Positions 36,967-45,242 of a stretch of DNA of 64,000 nucleotides are shown piece after piece. A program made the position numbers and the translations under genes. Source of the stretch: DATDPM01 sp963841995 (GTDB lineage: Bacteria; Pseudomonadota; Alphaproteobacteria; DATDPM01); the NCBI GenBank assembly GCA_963841995.1, contig CAWJEX010000004.1:62001-126000 (forward strand), read 5' to 3'. Every line of letters begins with the position of its first letter. Position 1 is the stretch's first letter. The notes beneath the pieces are model-generated. The model searched no databases. It was not told the origin of the DNA and saw nothing but the letters and a program-made list of their open reading frames with translations.

Positions 36967-38703
36967 ATCCCCAAAGAAGAAGCCCGGGTCGCCGAGGATC
37001 TGATCTATGACCGGCGCCGCGACGGCTACGATCCGCTCCACGTCTTCCTCGGCCTCTTTGAAGGCCGCAAGGGGGAGGAAAAGAAAGTTCAGGAATGTTA
37101 CGCCGCGGTCGAAGACCGGCTGAAGCAACGCATCATCGACGGCGACCGGCAAGGGCTCGAACCCGATCTCGAGGAGGCGATGAAGACGCATCGGCCTCTC
37201 GACATCATTAATAAAATTCTGCTCGACGGGATGAAGGTGGTGGGCGAGCTGTTCGGTTCGGGCCAGATGCAGCTTCCCTTCGTGCTGCAGTCCGCCGAGA
37301 CCATGAAAAAGGCGGTCTCGTATCTGGAACCCTATATGGAGCGGATCGAAGGCCAGCAGAAAGGCACCATGGTTCTGGCCACCGTGAAGGGCGACGTCCA
37401 CGATATCGGCAAGAATCTGGTGGACATCATCCTCACCAATAACGGCTATCGCGTCGTCAATCTCGGCATCAAACAGCCGATCGAACACATCCTGGCGGCG
37501 GCCAAAGAACACCAGGCCGACGCCGTGGGGATGTCGGGCCTGCTGGTCAAATCGACGGTCATCATGCGCGAGAATTTGATCGAGATGACAAGGGAAGGCC
37601 TGAGCCTTCCGGTCATTCTCGGCGGTGCAGCGCTGACCCGCGGCTATGTCGAAGCGGACTGCGTGAAGGCCTATGGCGCCGGCAAAGTCGCCTATGCCCG
37701 CGATGCCTTCGACGGTCTCGAGTTGATGGACAAGGTGATGACCGGCCGCTTCGACGAGCATTTGAGCGAACGGGCAAAGCTCCAGGAGGGCAAGCCGGAA
37801 CGGCGCAAGGACCGGAGATTGGAAGCGCTTGAGCGCCCGGTTGAAAAAGCCCGGCCCGTCGAGCTCGAGGAAATCCGGCTTCGCCGCGCCGAACTCGGCA
37901 AAGGGCTCGCGGTGCCGACACCGCCGTTCTTCGGGCCGCGGATGATCGACAAGGTGCCGATTCGAAATCTCCTGCCTTTCCTGAATGAGGCGATGCTGTT
38001 CCAATTCCATTGGGGCTTTAAGAAGGCCGGCAAGAGCCGCGAGGAATTCGCCGAATGGGCGAAACGCGAGGTCCGGCCGATCATGGTCAAGCTCGCCAAG
38101 CAATGCGCCGATGAGAACATCATCGTGCCCAAGGCGGCCTATGGCTATTGGAAGGCGGCGGGCGAGGGCAACGATCTGGTGCTCTTTGACGAAAACGGGA
38201 CGGCGGAAGTCGCGCGATTCACCCTGCCGCGGCAGAACCGCGAGGACGGACTCTGCATCGCCGATTTCGTGCGGGATATTTCCGACCCGGAGCGCGACGT
38301 GATCGGCCTGCAGGTCGTCACGGCCGGCGCTCGCGCCTCCGAAGTCGCGGCGGAATGGTTCAAGGAAAACCGGTATCAGGATTATCTCTATCTTCACGGC
38401 TTCAGCGTCGAAATCGCCGAGGCCATGGCGGAATACGTCCATAAGCGGATCCGCAACGAGCTCGGCTTCGGAAACGAGGACGAACGCGATATCAACAAGC
38501 TGCTGAAGCAGGGCTACCGGGGCTCCCGGTACTCATTCGGCTATCCGGCCTGCCCCAATCTGGGCGACCAGCGCCGACTTTTGGAGCTATTGGGGGCCGA
38601 ACGGGTCGGGGTGGTCATGGGCGAAGAGGACCAGCTTGAACCCGAACAATCGACGTCGGCGATCGTCATCCTCCATCCCCAAGCCAAATATTTCACCGTC
38701 TGA
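36967..38703 (+). CDS. metH: Cobalamin-dependent methionine synthase, C-terminal part (after frameshift)
   Basis: Cap, B12-binding and activation modules of MetH. The cobalamin lower-ligand motif VKGDVHDIGKN, with its histidine, is followed by GMSGLLVKST and VILGGAALTR, all typical of the Rossmann B12 domain. The C-terminal AdoMet-binding reactivation domain is complete with RYSFGYPACPNLGDQ. Together the two parts would make about 1,166 residues, normal for MetH. Nothing suggests natural fission: the linker between halves is family sequence in two frames. Confidence 0.95.
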   Translation: MPKEEARVAEDLIYDRRRDGYDPLHVFLGLFEGRKGEEKKVQECYAAVEDRLKQRIIDGDRQGLEPDLEEAMKTHRPLDIINKILLDGMKVVGELFGSGQMQLPFVLQSAETMKKAVSYLEPYMERIEGQQKGTMVLATVKGDVHDIGKNLVDIILTNNGYRVVNLGIKQPIEHILAAAKEHQADAVGMSGLLVKSTVIMRENLIEMTREGLSLPVILGGAALTRGYVEADCVKAYGAGKVAYARDAFDGLELMDKVMTGRFDEHLSERAKLQEGKPERRKDRRLEALERPVEKARPVELEEIRLRRAELGKGLAVPTPPFFGPRMIDKVPIRNLLPFLNEAMLFQFHWGFKKAGKSREEFAEWAKREVRPIMVKLAKQCADENIIVPKAAYGYWKAAGEGNDLVLFDENGTAEVARFTLPRQNREDGLCIADFVRDISDPERDVIGLQVVTAGARASEVAAEWFKENRYQDYLYLHGFSVEIAEAMAEYVHKRIRNELGFGNEDERDINKLLKQGYRGSRYSFGYPACPNLGDQRRLLELLGAERVGVVMGEEDQLEPEQSTSAIVILHPQAKYFTV

Positions 38704-38874
38704 CGCGCGGCCACAGGGGCTGGCACATCCTTCGGGAACGGGTCAAGCGCCGCAGCAATGGGTCAGCACCCAACCTGCCTATTGAATGGGACCGCCGAGA
38801 AGTGCATCCTCGGCCTCGTTTGGCCCCCGGCCTCAAACGCCGAATAACTTGGGCTGTCATGGGAGAGGAAATCA

Positions 38875-39468
38875 ATGACCATAAAAGGGGTAATCGAAAC
38901 GGGGAGGCGGGGCTGGCTCACCACCTTCGCGGTTATTATGGCGCTTGGCGCCGTCTCGCTTGGGACACCGGTTGGCGCCAATGCGGCGGGCAAGAACAGC
39001 GTCGTGTTGAGTGTTGAAGTCAAGGCTTCGGCCAGCGACGTGTGGAAGCTCGTCGGCGCTTTCGACAAGCTTCAGGATTGGCATCCGGCGGTCGAGAGCA
39101 GCACGGTGACCGGCTCGCCGACGGCGGTCGGAACTCAGCGTACTCTTCATTTGAAGGGCGGCGGGGACATCCAGGAAGAGCTGACCTCGTATAGCGACGA
39201 GAATATGCGTCTGACCTACGCCATTCTGTCCGGCCCGCTGCCGGTCGCCAATTACGAATCGTATATCGGCGTGGTGGACGAGGGGAGCGGCAAAAGTTTG
39301 GTGATTTGGGGTTCGACCTTCGATGCTGGCGGTGGCGCCACCGACAAGAAAGCCAAGGAAGTCATCACCAGCGTTTACAAGGCTGGTCTCGACACCCTGA
39401 AGAAGAAGTTTGGCGCGGCGCCGATGATGAAGCCGCATAAGGCGAAGAAAGCCCACAAGAAAAAATAG
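38875..39468 (+). CDS. Secreted SRPBCC-family protein
   Basis: A 197-residue protein with an N-terminal signal sequence (hydrophobic core about 15-30, likely cleavage after GANA near residue 37), then a START/SRPBCC lipid-binding-type fold: VVLSVEVKASASDVWKLVGA, FDKLQDWHPAVESSTV, and a closing helix around VITSVYKAGLDTLKKKFG. The last ~17 residues are lysine/histidine-rich. Predicted periplasmic; ligand unknown. ATG 38875 follows GGGAGAGGAAATCA. A strong terminator lies just downstream, so the gene is probably monocistronic. Confidence 0.8.
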   Translation: MTIKGVIETGRRGWLTTFAVIMALGAVSLGTPVGANAAGKNSVVLSVEVKASASDVWKLVGAFDKLQDWHPAVESSTVTGSPTAVGTQRTLHLKGGGDIQEELTSYSDENMRLTYAILSGPLPVANYESYIGVVDEGSGKSLVIWGSTFDAGGGATDKKAKEVITSVYKAGLDTLKKKFGAAPMMKPHKAKKAHKKK

Positions 39469-39487
39469 CCGGTCTTCTTCGAATCAA

Positions 39488-39530
39488 AAAAACCACCCGG
39501 GCCCTCAGGTCCCGGGTGGTTTCGTTTTGT
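39488..39530 (+). terminator. Rho-independent terminator after the SRPBCC gene
   Basis: A 12-bp stem AAACCACCCGGG (39490-39501) pairs with CCCGGGTGGTTT (39511-39522) around a 9-base loop, followed by CGTTTTG and preceded by an A tract. The clearest terminator in the window; usable in both directions. Confidence 0.88.
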
Positions 39531-40164
39531 CGCCGCGCGAAGTCTTAGTTTCAGAAATCAGCGATCCTGAGAATCCGGCCCAGAGACCTTCCAAAAATCA
39601 GAAATGGTAATCGAACTCCGCCAGCCATTTGATGGACTGGCCGGCGCAGCGCCTCCCAAGCACTCGTCACGATCGGCGGCGGAATCCCCCGCCGAAACCA
39701 GATCGCCCGCCGCCTAGGAGGCGATGCCGGCTGCCAGAAATGCGAGCAACCGGTTTCATGAAATTCCCTTTATTGTCGCAGGTTTATCCCGCTCGGCGCC
39801 TGCGCTCCGAATCCATATAGAGCGACTGCGAGTTATTCGTAACATCTTTTCGCTATTATCAATGATTTAGGTATCCAGGTAGGGGATCCGGGGCTGGCGG
39901 CCGCGGCGAAGAGCAGGGCCGCTGGTAATGAGGACTTTGGCGCCGGCGCACCGGCGCGAAGCCCATTGCTGGCGCCACTTGCGCCTGTGACCTGGATCGC
40001 GCGCCCCTAGGGGCGCCTGGGGATCGGATCGAACCGGTTTGGTGCGACGTCGATGTGCTGCGGTCTTCGACAACGCGGCTCGTTACGCGCATCGGGAATT
40101 TTCAAGCGTCACGATTTTGCGGACGACATGACATGTTCTATCGCCGCTGCATGCTATATAAAAC
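39531..40164. other. 630-base stretch without a recognisable gene
   Basis: Between the SRPBCC terminator and the helicase gene I see no frame with coding character. It holds a perfect 16-bp palindrome, GCGCCCCTAGGGGCGC (40001-40016), several GGCGCC-type repeats around 39935-39990 and a TATATAA at 40155-40161 that may be the helicase -10 element. Confidence 0.4.
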
Positions 40165-42456
40165 GTGAGAATGCAGCCCCCCACTCCGATGCAATTACCG
40201 TTGCCAGGGCCAACCGGCGGCAATTCGCCGTCCGCCGCGAACGCGCCTTATCTAGCCGGCCTCAACCCGAAACAGCGGGAAGCGATCGAGGCGCTGGAGG
40301 GGCCGGTCCTCGTGTTGGCTGGGGCTGGAACCGGCAAGACCCGGGTGCTGACCACAAGGCTCGCCCATATTCTTTTCACCGGCCGCGCCTGGCCGTCGCA
40401 GATTCTGGCCGTCACTTTTACCAACAAGGCGGCGCGGGAAATGAAGGAGCGGGTCGAGAAGCTGCTCGGCCGCCCGACCGAATCGATGTGGATCGGCACT
40501 TTCCATGCGATCGGTGCCCGGATGCTGCGGAACCACGCCGAATTGGCCGGGCTCAAATCCAATTTCACGGTGCTCGACACCGACGATCAGATCCGCTTGG
40601 CCAAGCAGGTCTTGCAGGCCGCGAATATCGACGAAAAGCGCTGGCCGGCCCGAGCGCTCATGGCGATCATCGAACGCTGGAAGGATCGCGGCCTGACGCC
40701 CGACAAGGTCACCGCCGCCGAAGCGCGGGATTTCGCGGGCGGGCGGGCGCTGGAGCTCTACCGGGTCTATCAGCAGCGCCTGATCACGCTGAACGCGGTC
40801 GATTTCGGCGATCTGCTGCTCCACTGTCTGACGATTTTCACCAAACAACCAGATGTGCTCGCCGACTATCAGCGGCGGTTCCGCTATGTCCTGGTCGATG
40901 AATATCAAGACACCAACATCGCCCAATATCTCTGGCTGCGACTCTTGGCCCAGGGCTCGCACAATATTTGCTGTGTCGGCGACGACGATCAATCGATCTA
41001 CGGTTGGCGGGGGGCGGAGGTCGGCAACATTCTCCGCTTCGAAAAGGATTTCCCCGGCGCCAAGGTCATCCGTCTCGAACAGAATTACCGGTCGACCGGG
41101 CACATTCTGGGGGCTGCCTCGGGCCTCATCGCCTGCAATGCAGGGCGGCTCGGCAAGACGCTCTGGACCGAAGCCGATGGCGGCGAAAAGATCCGGGTAC
41201 GCGGAGTTTGGGACGGCGAAGAAGAGGCGCGTTTCGTCGCCGACGAAATCGAATCCTTGCAGCGCCGTGGCGATAAGCTTTCGAACATGGCGATTCTGGT
41301 GCGCGCCGGATTCCAGACCCGCGAATTCGAAGAGCGGTTCCTGGCGCTGGGAATTCCCTATCGCGTCGTCGGCGGCTTGCGGTTTTACGAGCGGCAGGAA
41401 ATCCGCGACGCCATCGCCTATTTGCGGGTCATCGCCCAGCCCGATGACGATCTCGCCTTCGAGCGCATCGTCAATGTGCCGCGGCGCGGCATCGGCGACG
41501 CCACCCTGCAGGCCCTGCATCGGGTGGCCCGGGCGCAAGACATTCCGCTTACCAGAGCCGCCCGCGCCTTGGCCGAAACCGATGAATTGAAGGCCCAGGC
41601 GCGCAAAGCCTTGACCGAGCTGTTGGACAATTTCGACCGCTGGCGGGGTGCGCTTGACGGCATGCCCCATGGCGAACTGGTCGCCCTCGTCCTGGACGAA
41701 TCCGGTTACACCGCCATGTGGCAGAACGACAAGGCGCCGGATGCGCCGGGCCGTCTCGAAAACCTGAAAGAATTGGTCGCGGCCATCGCCGAATTCGAGA
41801 ATCTCCAAGGCTTTCTCGAGCATGTGAGCTTGGTGATGGAAAACACCGAGGCCGCGGGCGGCGACATGGTCAATATCATGACCCTTCATTCGGCCAAGGG
41901 GCTCGAATTCGAAACCGTGTTCCTTCCCGGCTGGGAAGAACAGCTATTCCCTCATCAAAGAGCTTTGGATGAAGGCGGCGTCAAATCCCTGGAAGAGGAA
42001 AGGCGCCTCGCTTATGTGGGTCTCACCCGCGCCCGCAAGCGCGCCACTATTTCCTTCGCCGCCAACCGGCGCGTCTATGACAGCTGGCAGAGCGCGATCC
42101 CGTCCCGTTTCGTCGATGAATTGCCGGAAGCCCATATCGAGCGGTTGAGCGATTCCGGTCTTTACCGCGGACGCACATCCGGATTTTCCGAACAGACCTC
42201 GCCGTTTAGCGTCCCGGCGGCTCGAGGCGGATTCGGTTCGGCGGGCTCGCGCCGGGCCGCCTCCCTGATCGAAGGCCAGAGCTATCGCGTTCCTGAGCGC
42301 AAGCGGAAATCGGCGGCCGGATTCAAGATCGGCGACGAAGTGTTCCATCAGAAATTCGGCTACGGCAAAGTCCGCGCGGTGGAAGGAGAAAAACTGGAAG
42401 TCGCGTTTTCCACCGGCGTCAAGAAGGTCCTCGATAGTTTCGTCGAACCGGCATAA
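40165..42456 (+). CDS. UvrD/PcrA-type ATP-dependent 3'-5' DNA helicase
   Basis: Superfamily 1 helicase of 763 residues used in nucleotide excision and mismatch repair and in clearing stalled complexes. Walker A is GAGTGKT (53-59); other motifs seen are LAVTFTNKAAREMKERV, the DEYQDTN Walker B, DDDQSIYGWRGAE, QNYRSTG, LHSAKGLEFE and the late EERRLAYVGLTRARKR. The C-terminal ~60 residues hold the PcrA/UvrD tail domain with KIGDEVFHQKFGYGKV, which contacts RNA polymerase in related proteins. GTG 40165 and ATG 40171 are both possible starts. prmA follows after four bases. Confidence 0.95.
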   Translation: MRMQPPTPMQLPLPGPTGGNSPSAANAPYLAGLNPKQREAIEALEGPVLVLAGAGTGKTRVLTTRLAHILFTGRAWPSQILAVTFTNKAAREMKERVEKLLGRPTESMWIGTFHAIGARMLRNHAELAGLKSNFTVLDTDDQIRLAKQVLQAANIDEKRWPARALMAIIERWKDRGLTPDKVTAAEARDFAGGRALELYRVYQQRLITLNAVDFGDLLLHCLTIFTKQPDVLADYQRRFRYVLVDEYQDTNIAQYLWLRLLAQGSHNICCVGDDDQSIYGWRGAEVGNILRFEKDFPGAKVIRLEQNYRSTGHILGAASGLIACNAGRLGKTLWTEADGGEKIRVRGVWDGEEEARFVADEIESLQRRGDKLSNMAILVRAGFQTREFEERFLALGIPYRVVGGLRFYERQEIRDAIAYLRVIAQPDDDLAFERIVNVPRRGIGDATLQALHRVARAQDIPLTRAARALAETDELKAQARKALTELLDNFDRWRGALDGMPHGELVALVLDESGYTAMWQNDKAPDAPGRLENLKELVAAIAEFENLQGFLEHVSLVMENTEAAGGDMVNIMTLHSAKGLEFETVFLPGWEEQLFPHQRALDEGGVKSLEEERRLAYVGLTRARKRATISFAANRRVYDSWQSAIPSRFVDELPEAHIERLSDSGLYRGRTSGFSEQTSPFSVPAARGGFGSAGSRRAASLIEGQSYRVPERKRKSAAGFKIGDEVFHQKFGYGKVRAVEGEKLEVAFSTGVKKVLDSFVEPA

Positions 42457-42460
42457 CGCG

Positions 42461-43345
42461 ATGACGCCGCCGCCCGGAGAAGAAGCGTGGCGGTTGATGG
42501 TGCGGGTGCCGGCCTTGTCGCGGGAACGATTTGCCGCGGCGCTTGAATCCTTTGCCGAAGCGGTCACCTTCACCAAGTCCGACAAAAGCGGGCTGGCGCT
42601 CATCGAAGCGATCGCCAAGGCGCCGCCCAATCCCGGAATGGTTCGCGCCTCCCTGGCGCTGATCGCGGCGAGTGCGGGCATCGCCGAACCGGAATTGGCG
42701 GTCGAAAAGCTGCCGAAACGCGACTGGCTCGCCGATTCGAATAGAGCCTTCGCGCCTTTCAGGGTCGGGCGGTTTCTTGTCCATGGCTCCGATTTTCGCG
42801 GGCGGCCGCCCGCCGGATGTATCGGGCTCGCCATCGATGCCGGCATGGCCTTCGGCACCGGACGGCATGAATCCACCCAAGGCTGTCTCATCGCGCTCCA
42901 GCGTCTCGCCCGGTCGCGGTCTTTTGCCCAAGTCCTCGACCTCGGCTGCGGCTGCGGGATCTTGAGCATCGCCGCGGCCAAGCTATGGCGGGCAAACGTG
43001 CTCGCCTGCGAAATCGATCCTCAGGCAATCCCCATCGCCCGCGAGGCCATTCATCAAAACGGTTTGAGCAACCGGGTTCGAGTAGCCTGGGCCGACGGGC
43101 CGCGGCGTCGGGAACCCATGCGCCGCGGGCATTTCGATCTCATCGCCGCCAATATTCTAGCCAAGCCTCTCATGGATTTATCGCGCGACCTCAAGCGGGC
43201 GCTGGCGCCGGGCGGCATCATCGTGCTTTCCGGGTTTCTGCGGCCGGAAGCCGTAAGGGTGGAGCGGCGCTACCGGGCCTTGGGCATAGGTTTCGTGAAC
43301 CGGATCGATCTGGGTGGCTGGCGGACGCTGGTTCTCGGCCGTTAA
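42461..43345 (+). CDS. prmA: Ribosomal protein L11 methyltransferase
   Basis: SAM-dependent methyltransferase of 294 residues that trimethylates ribosomal protein L11. Family features are the pre-motif IDAGMAFGTGRHESTQGCL, the SAM-binding VLDLGCGCGILSIAAAKL and the catalytic-loop FDLIAANILAKPLMDLS. Start ATG 42461 lies four bases after the helicase stop, so the two are translationally linked. The following aminopeptidase P gene is a common alphaproteobacterial neighbour of prmA. Confidence 0.93.
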   Translation: MTPPPGEEAWRLMVRVPALSRERFAAALESFAEAVTFTKSDKSGLALIEAIAKAPPNPGMVRASLALIAASAGIAEPELAVEKLPKRDWLADSNRAFAPFRVGRFLVHGSDFRGRPPAGCIGLAIDAGMAFGTGRHESTQGCLIALQRLARSRSFAQVLDLGCGCGILSIAAAKLWRANVLACEIDPQAIPIAREAIHQNGLSNRVRVAWADGPRRREPMRRGHFDLIAANILAKPLMDLSRDLKRALAPGGIIVLSGFLRPEAVRVERRYRALGIGFVNRIDLGGWRTLVLGR

Positions 43346-43418
43346 TCCTAGGGCGTCGGTCCTCAGGCGCGCGTCAAGGCTTGTGCCGAGGCGGCGGCAA
43401 TCATAGCTTTAAACAATC

Positions 43419-45242
43419 ATGGCGCGCGCAACAGCGGATGTGAAACTCAAGCAAGAGACCTCGGGGGAGCGGCTTTTCGCCCTTCGCGCCGAACTGGCCA
43501 AGCACGGGCTTGCCGGATTCGTCGTGCCCCGGGCGGACGAACATCAGGGCGAATACGTGGCGCCGCGCTCGGAGCGGCTGGCTTGGCTGACCGGCTTCAC
43601 CGGCTCGGCGGGGGCGGCGGTGGTCCTCCTGGACAAGGCCGCCGTCTTCGTCGACGGGCGTTACACCCTTCAAGCCTGCGATGAAGTCGATATCGGGCTA
43701 TTTGAAATCCGGCATCTGATCGAATCGCCGCCGGCGGAATGGATCGCCGCCAATTTGCCGCGAGGCACGCGGCTTGGCTTCGATCCCTGGCTTCACGCCG
43801 AGAACGCCGCCAAATCCCTGGCCGCAGCCTGCGAAAAAGCGGGAGCCGAGCTGGTTCCTTGCGCGGTCAATCCGCTCGATGCCGTATGGCGCGATCAGCC
43901 AGAAGCGCCTCATGGGCCGGCGGTGGTTCAAGAACTGCGCTTTGCCGGGCGCAGCAGTGCCGAAAAGCGCGCCGACATCGCCGACGCAGTCACCAAGGCG
44001 GGGGCCGAAATCGCAGTTCTGACCGCTCCCGATTCGATCAATTGGCTGCTCAACATTCGCGGCAGCGATCTCGCCTTCACGCCGGTGGCGCTTGCTTTCG
44101 CGTTGATTGATGCCCGTGGCAAGGTCGCTTTGTTCGTCGACAAACGCAAAATCACCGACGCGGTTCGCGCGCATCTGGGGGCCGATGTGACCATCGACTC
44201 GCCCGAGATACTGCCGGCGACACTCGGCCGGTTGGGAAAGAAAGCGGTGCTGATCGATCCGCAATCCGCGGCGGCATTCGTGTTCAATCGGCTGCGGGAA
44301 GCCGGAGCGCGGATCGTGACCGGGGCCGACCCTTGCGCCCTGCCCAAAGCCTGCAAGAACGAGATCGAGCTTCGCGGCACGACTGCGGCGCATATCCGCG
44401 ACGGCGCGGCGTTGACGCGATTCCTGGCTTGGATTGCGCGCGAAGCGCCGAAGGGAAATCTCGATGAAATCTCCGCGGCGGCGAAACTCGAATCCTTCCG
44501 CCGCGAGAATGAATATTTCCGAGGCTTGAGCTTTCCCACTATCTCCGGAACCGGGTCCAACGGTGCGGTCGTTCATTACCGGGCGAGCGAAAGAACCAAG
44601 CGCAAGATCGCAGCCGGCGAAATCTATCTCGTCGATTCCGGCGCGCAGTATCTCGATGGCACCACCGACGTCACCCGCGCGGTGTTTATTTCCGGCAAAG
44701 GCGAGCCCAGCGCCGAGCAGCGCGACCGCTTCACCCGGGTACTCAAAGGCCATATCGCGATCGCGACTGCGAAATACCCGCGCGGCACGTCGGGCGGCCA
44801 GCTCGATGCCTTGGCACGGCGTGCGCTATGGGAGGCCGGAATCGATTACGATCACGGTACGGGCCATGGGGTGGGGAGTTATCTCGGCGTCCATGAAGGC
44901 CCCCAGCGCATCGCCAAGATCGGTAGCGACGCCGCGCTTCGGACCGGCATGATCGTTTCCAATGAGCCCGGCTATTACAAAGCGGGTGCCTATGGAATCC
45001 GCCTCGAAAACCTGGTGACGGTGGTGGCGGTCGAAGACGTGAGCGGGGCCGAGCGCGAATTGCTCGGTTTCGAGACGATCACGCTCGCACCCTTCGACCG
45101 CGCGCTGATCGATCGTGCCTTGCTGACGGAAGACGAAATCGCCTGGGTCGATTCCTATCACGCCCGGGTGCGCGAGACGCTTTCGCCGCTTGTCGATGCG
45201 GAGACGGCGGATTGGCTTAAAGAAGCGACAAATCCGCTTTAG
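43419..45242 (+). CDS. pepP: Aminopeptidase P family protein (M24B)
   Basis: A 607-residue three-domain Xaa-Pro aminopeptidase of the long type, removing an N-terminal residue before proline. Two creatinase-like N-terminal domains precede the pita-bread catalytic domain. The dimetal ligands can be placed as D406 (LVDSGAQY), D417 (GTTDVTR), H483 (TGHGVGSYLG), E516 (SNEPGYY) and E530 (LENLVTV); H492 is the usual substrate histidine. All are intact. Its stop overlaps the stop of the convergent ligA. Confidence 0.93.
   Translation: MARATADVKLKQETSGERLFALRAELAKHGLAGFVVPRADEHQGEYVAPRSERLAWLTGFTGSAGAAVVLLDKAAVFVDGRYTLQACDEVDIGLFEIRHLIESPPAEWIAANLPRGTRLGFDPWLHAENAAKSLAAACEKAGAELVPCAVNPLDAVWRDQPEAPHGPAVVQELRFAGRSSAEKRADIADAVTKAGAEIAVLTAPDSINWLLNIRGSDLAFTPVALAFALIDARGKVALFVDKRKITDAVRAHLGADVTIDSPEILPATLGRLGKKAVLIDPQSAAAFVFNRLREAGARIVTGADPCALPKACKNEIELRGTTAAHIRDGAALTRFLAWIAREAPKGNLDEISAAAKLESFRRENEYFRGLSFPTISGTGSNGAVVHYRASERTKRKIAAGEIYLVDSGAQYLDGTTDVTRAVFISGKGEPSAEQRDRFTRVLKGHIAIATAKYPRGTSGGQLDALARRALWEAGIDYDHGTGHGVGSYLGVHEGPQRIAKIGSDAALRTGMIVSNEPGYYKAGAYGIRLENLVTVVAVEDVSGAERELLGFETITLAPFDRALIDRALLTEDEIAWVDSYHARVRETLSPLVDAETADWLKEATNPL

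Noticed and set aside
36931..37010. Natural split or programmed frameshift of metH
   Set aside because: No slippery-plus-stimulator structure is evident, and many unrelated genes here show the same kind of single-base break.
39859..40092. Small coding frames between the SRPBCC gene and the helicase
   Set aside because: Arg/Pro-rich translations without ribosome-binding sites or family features; better explained as non-coding DNA.
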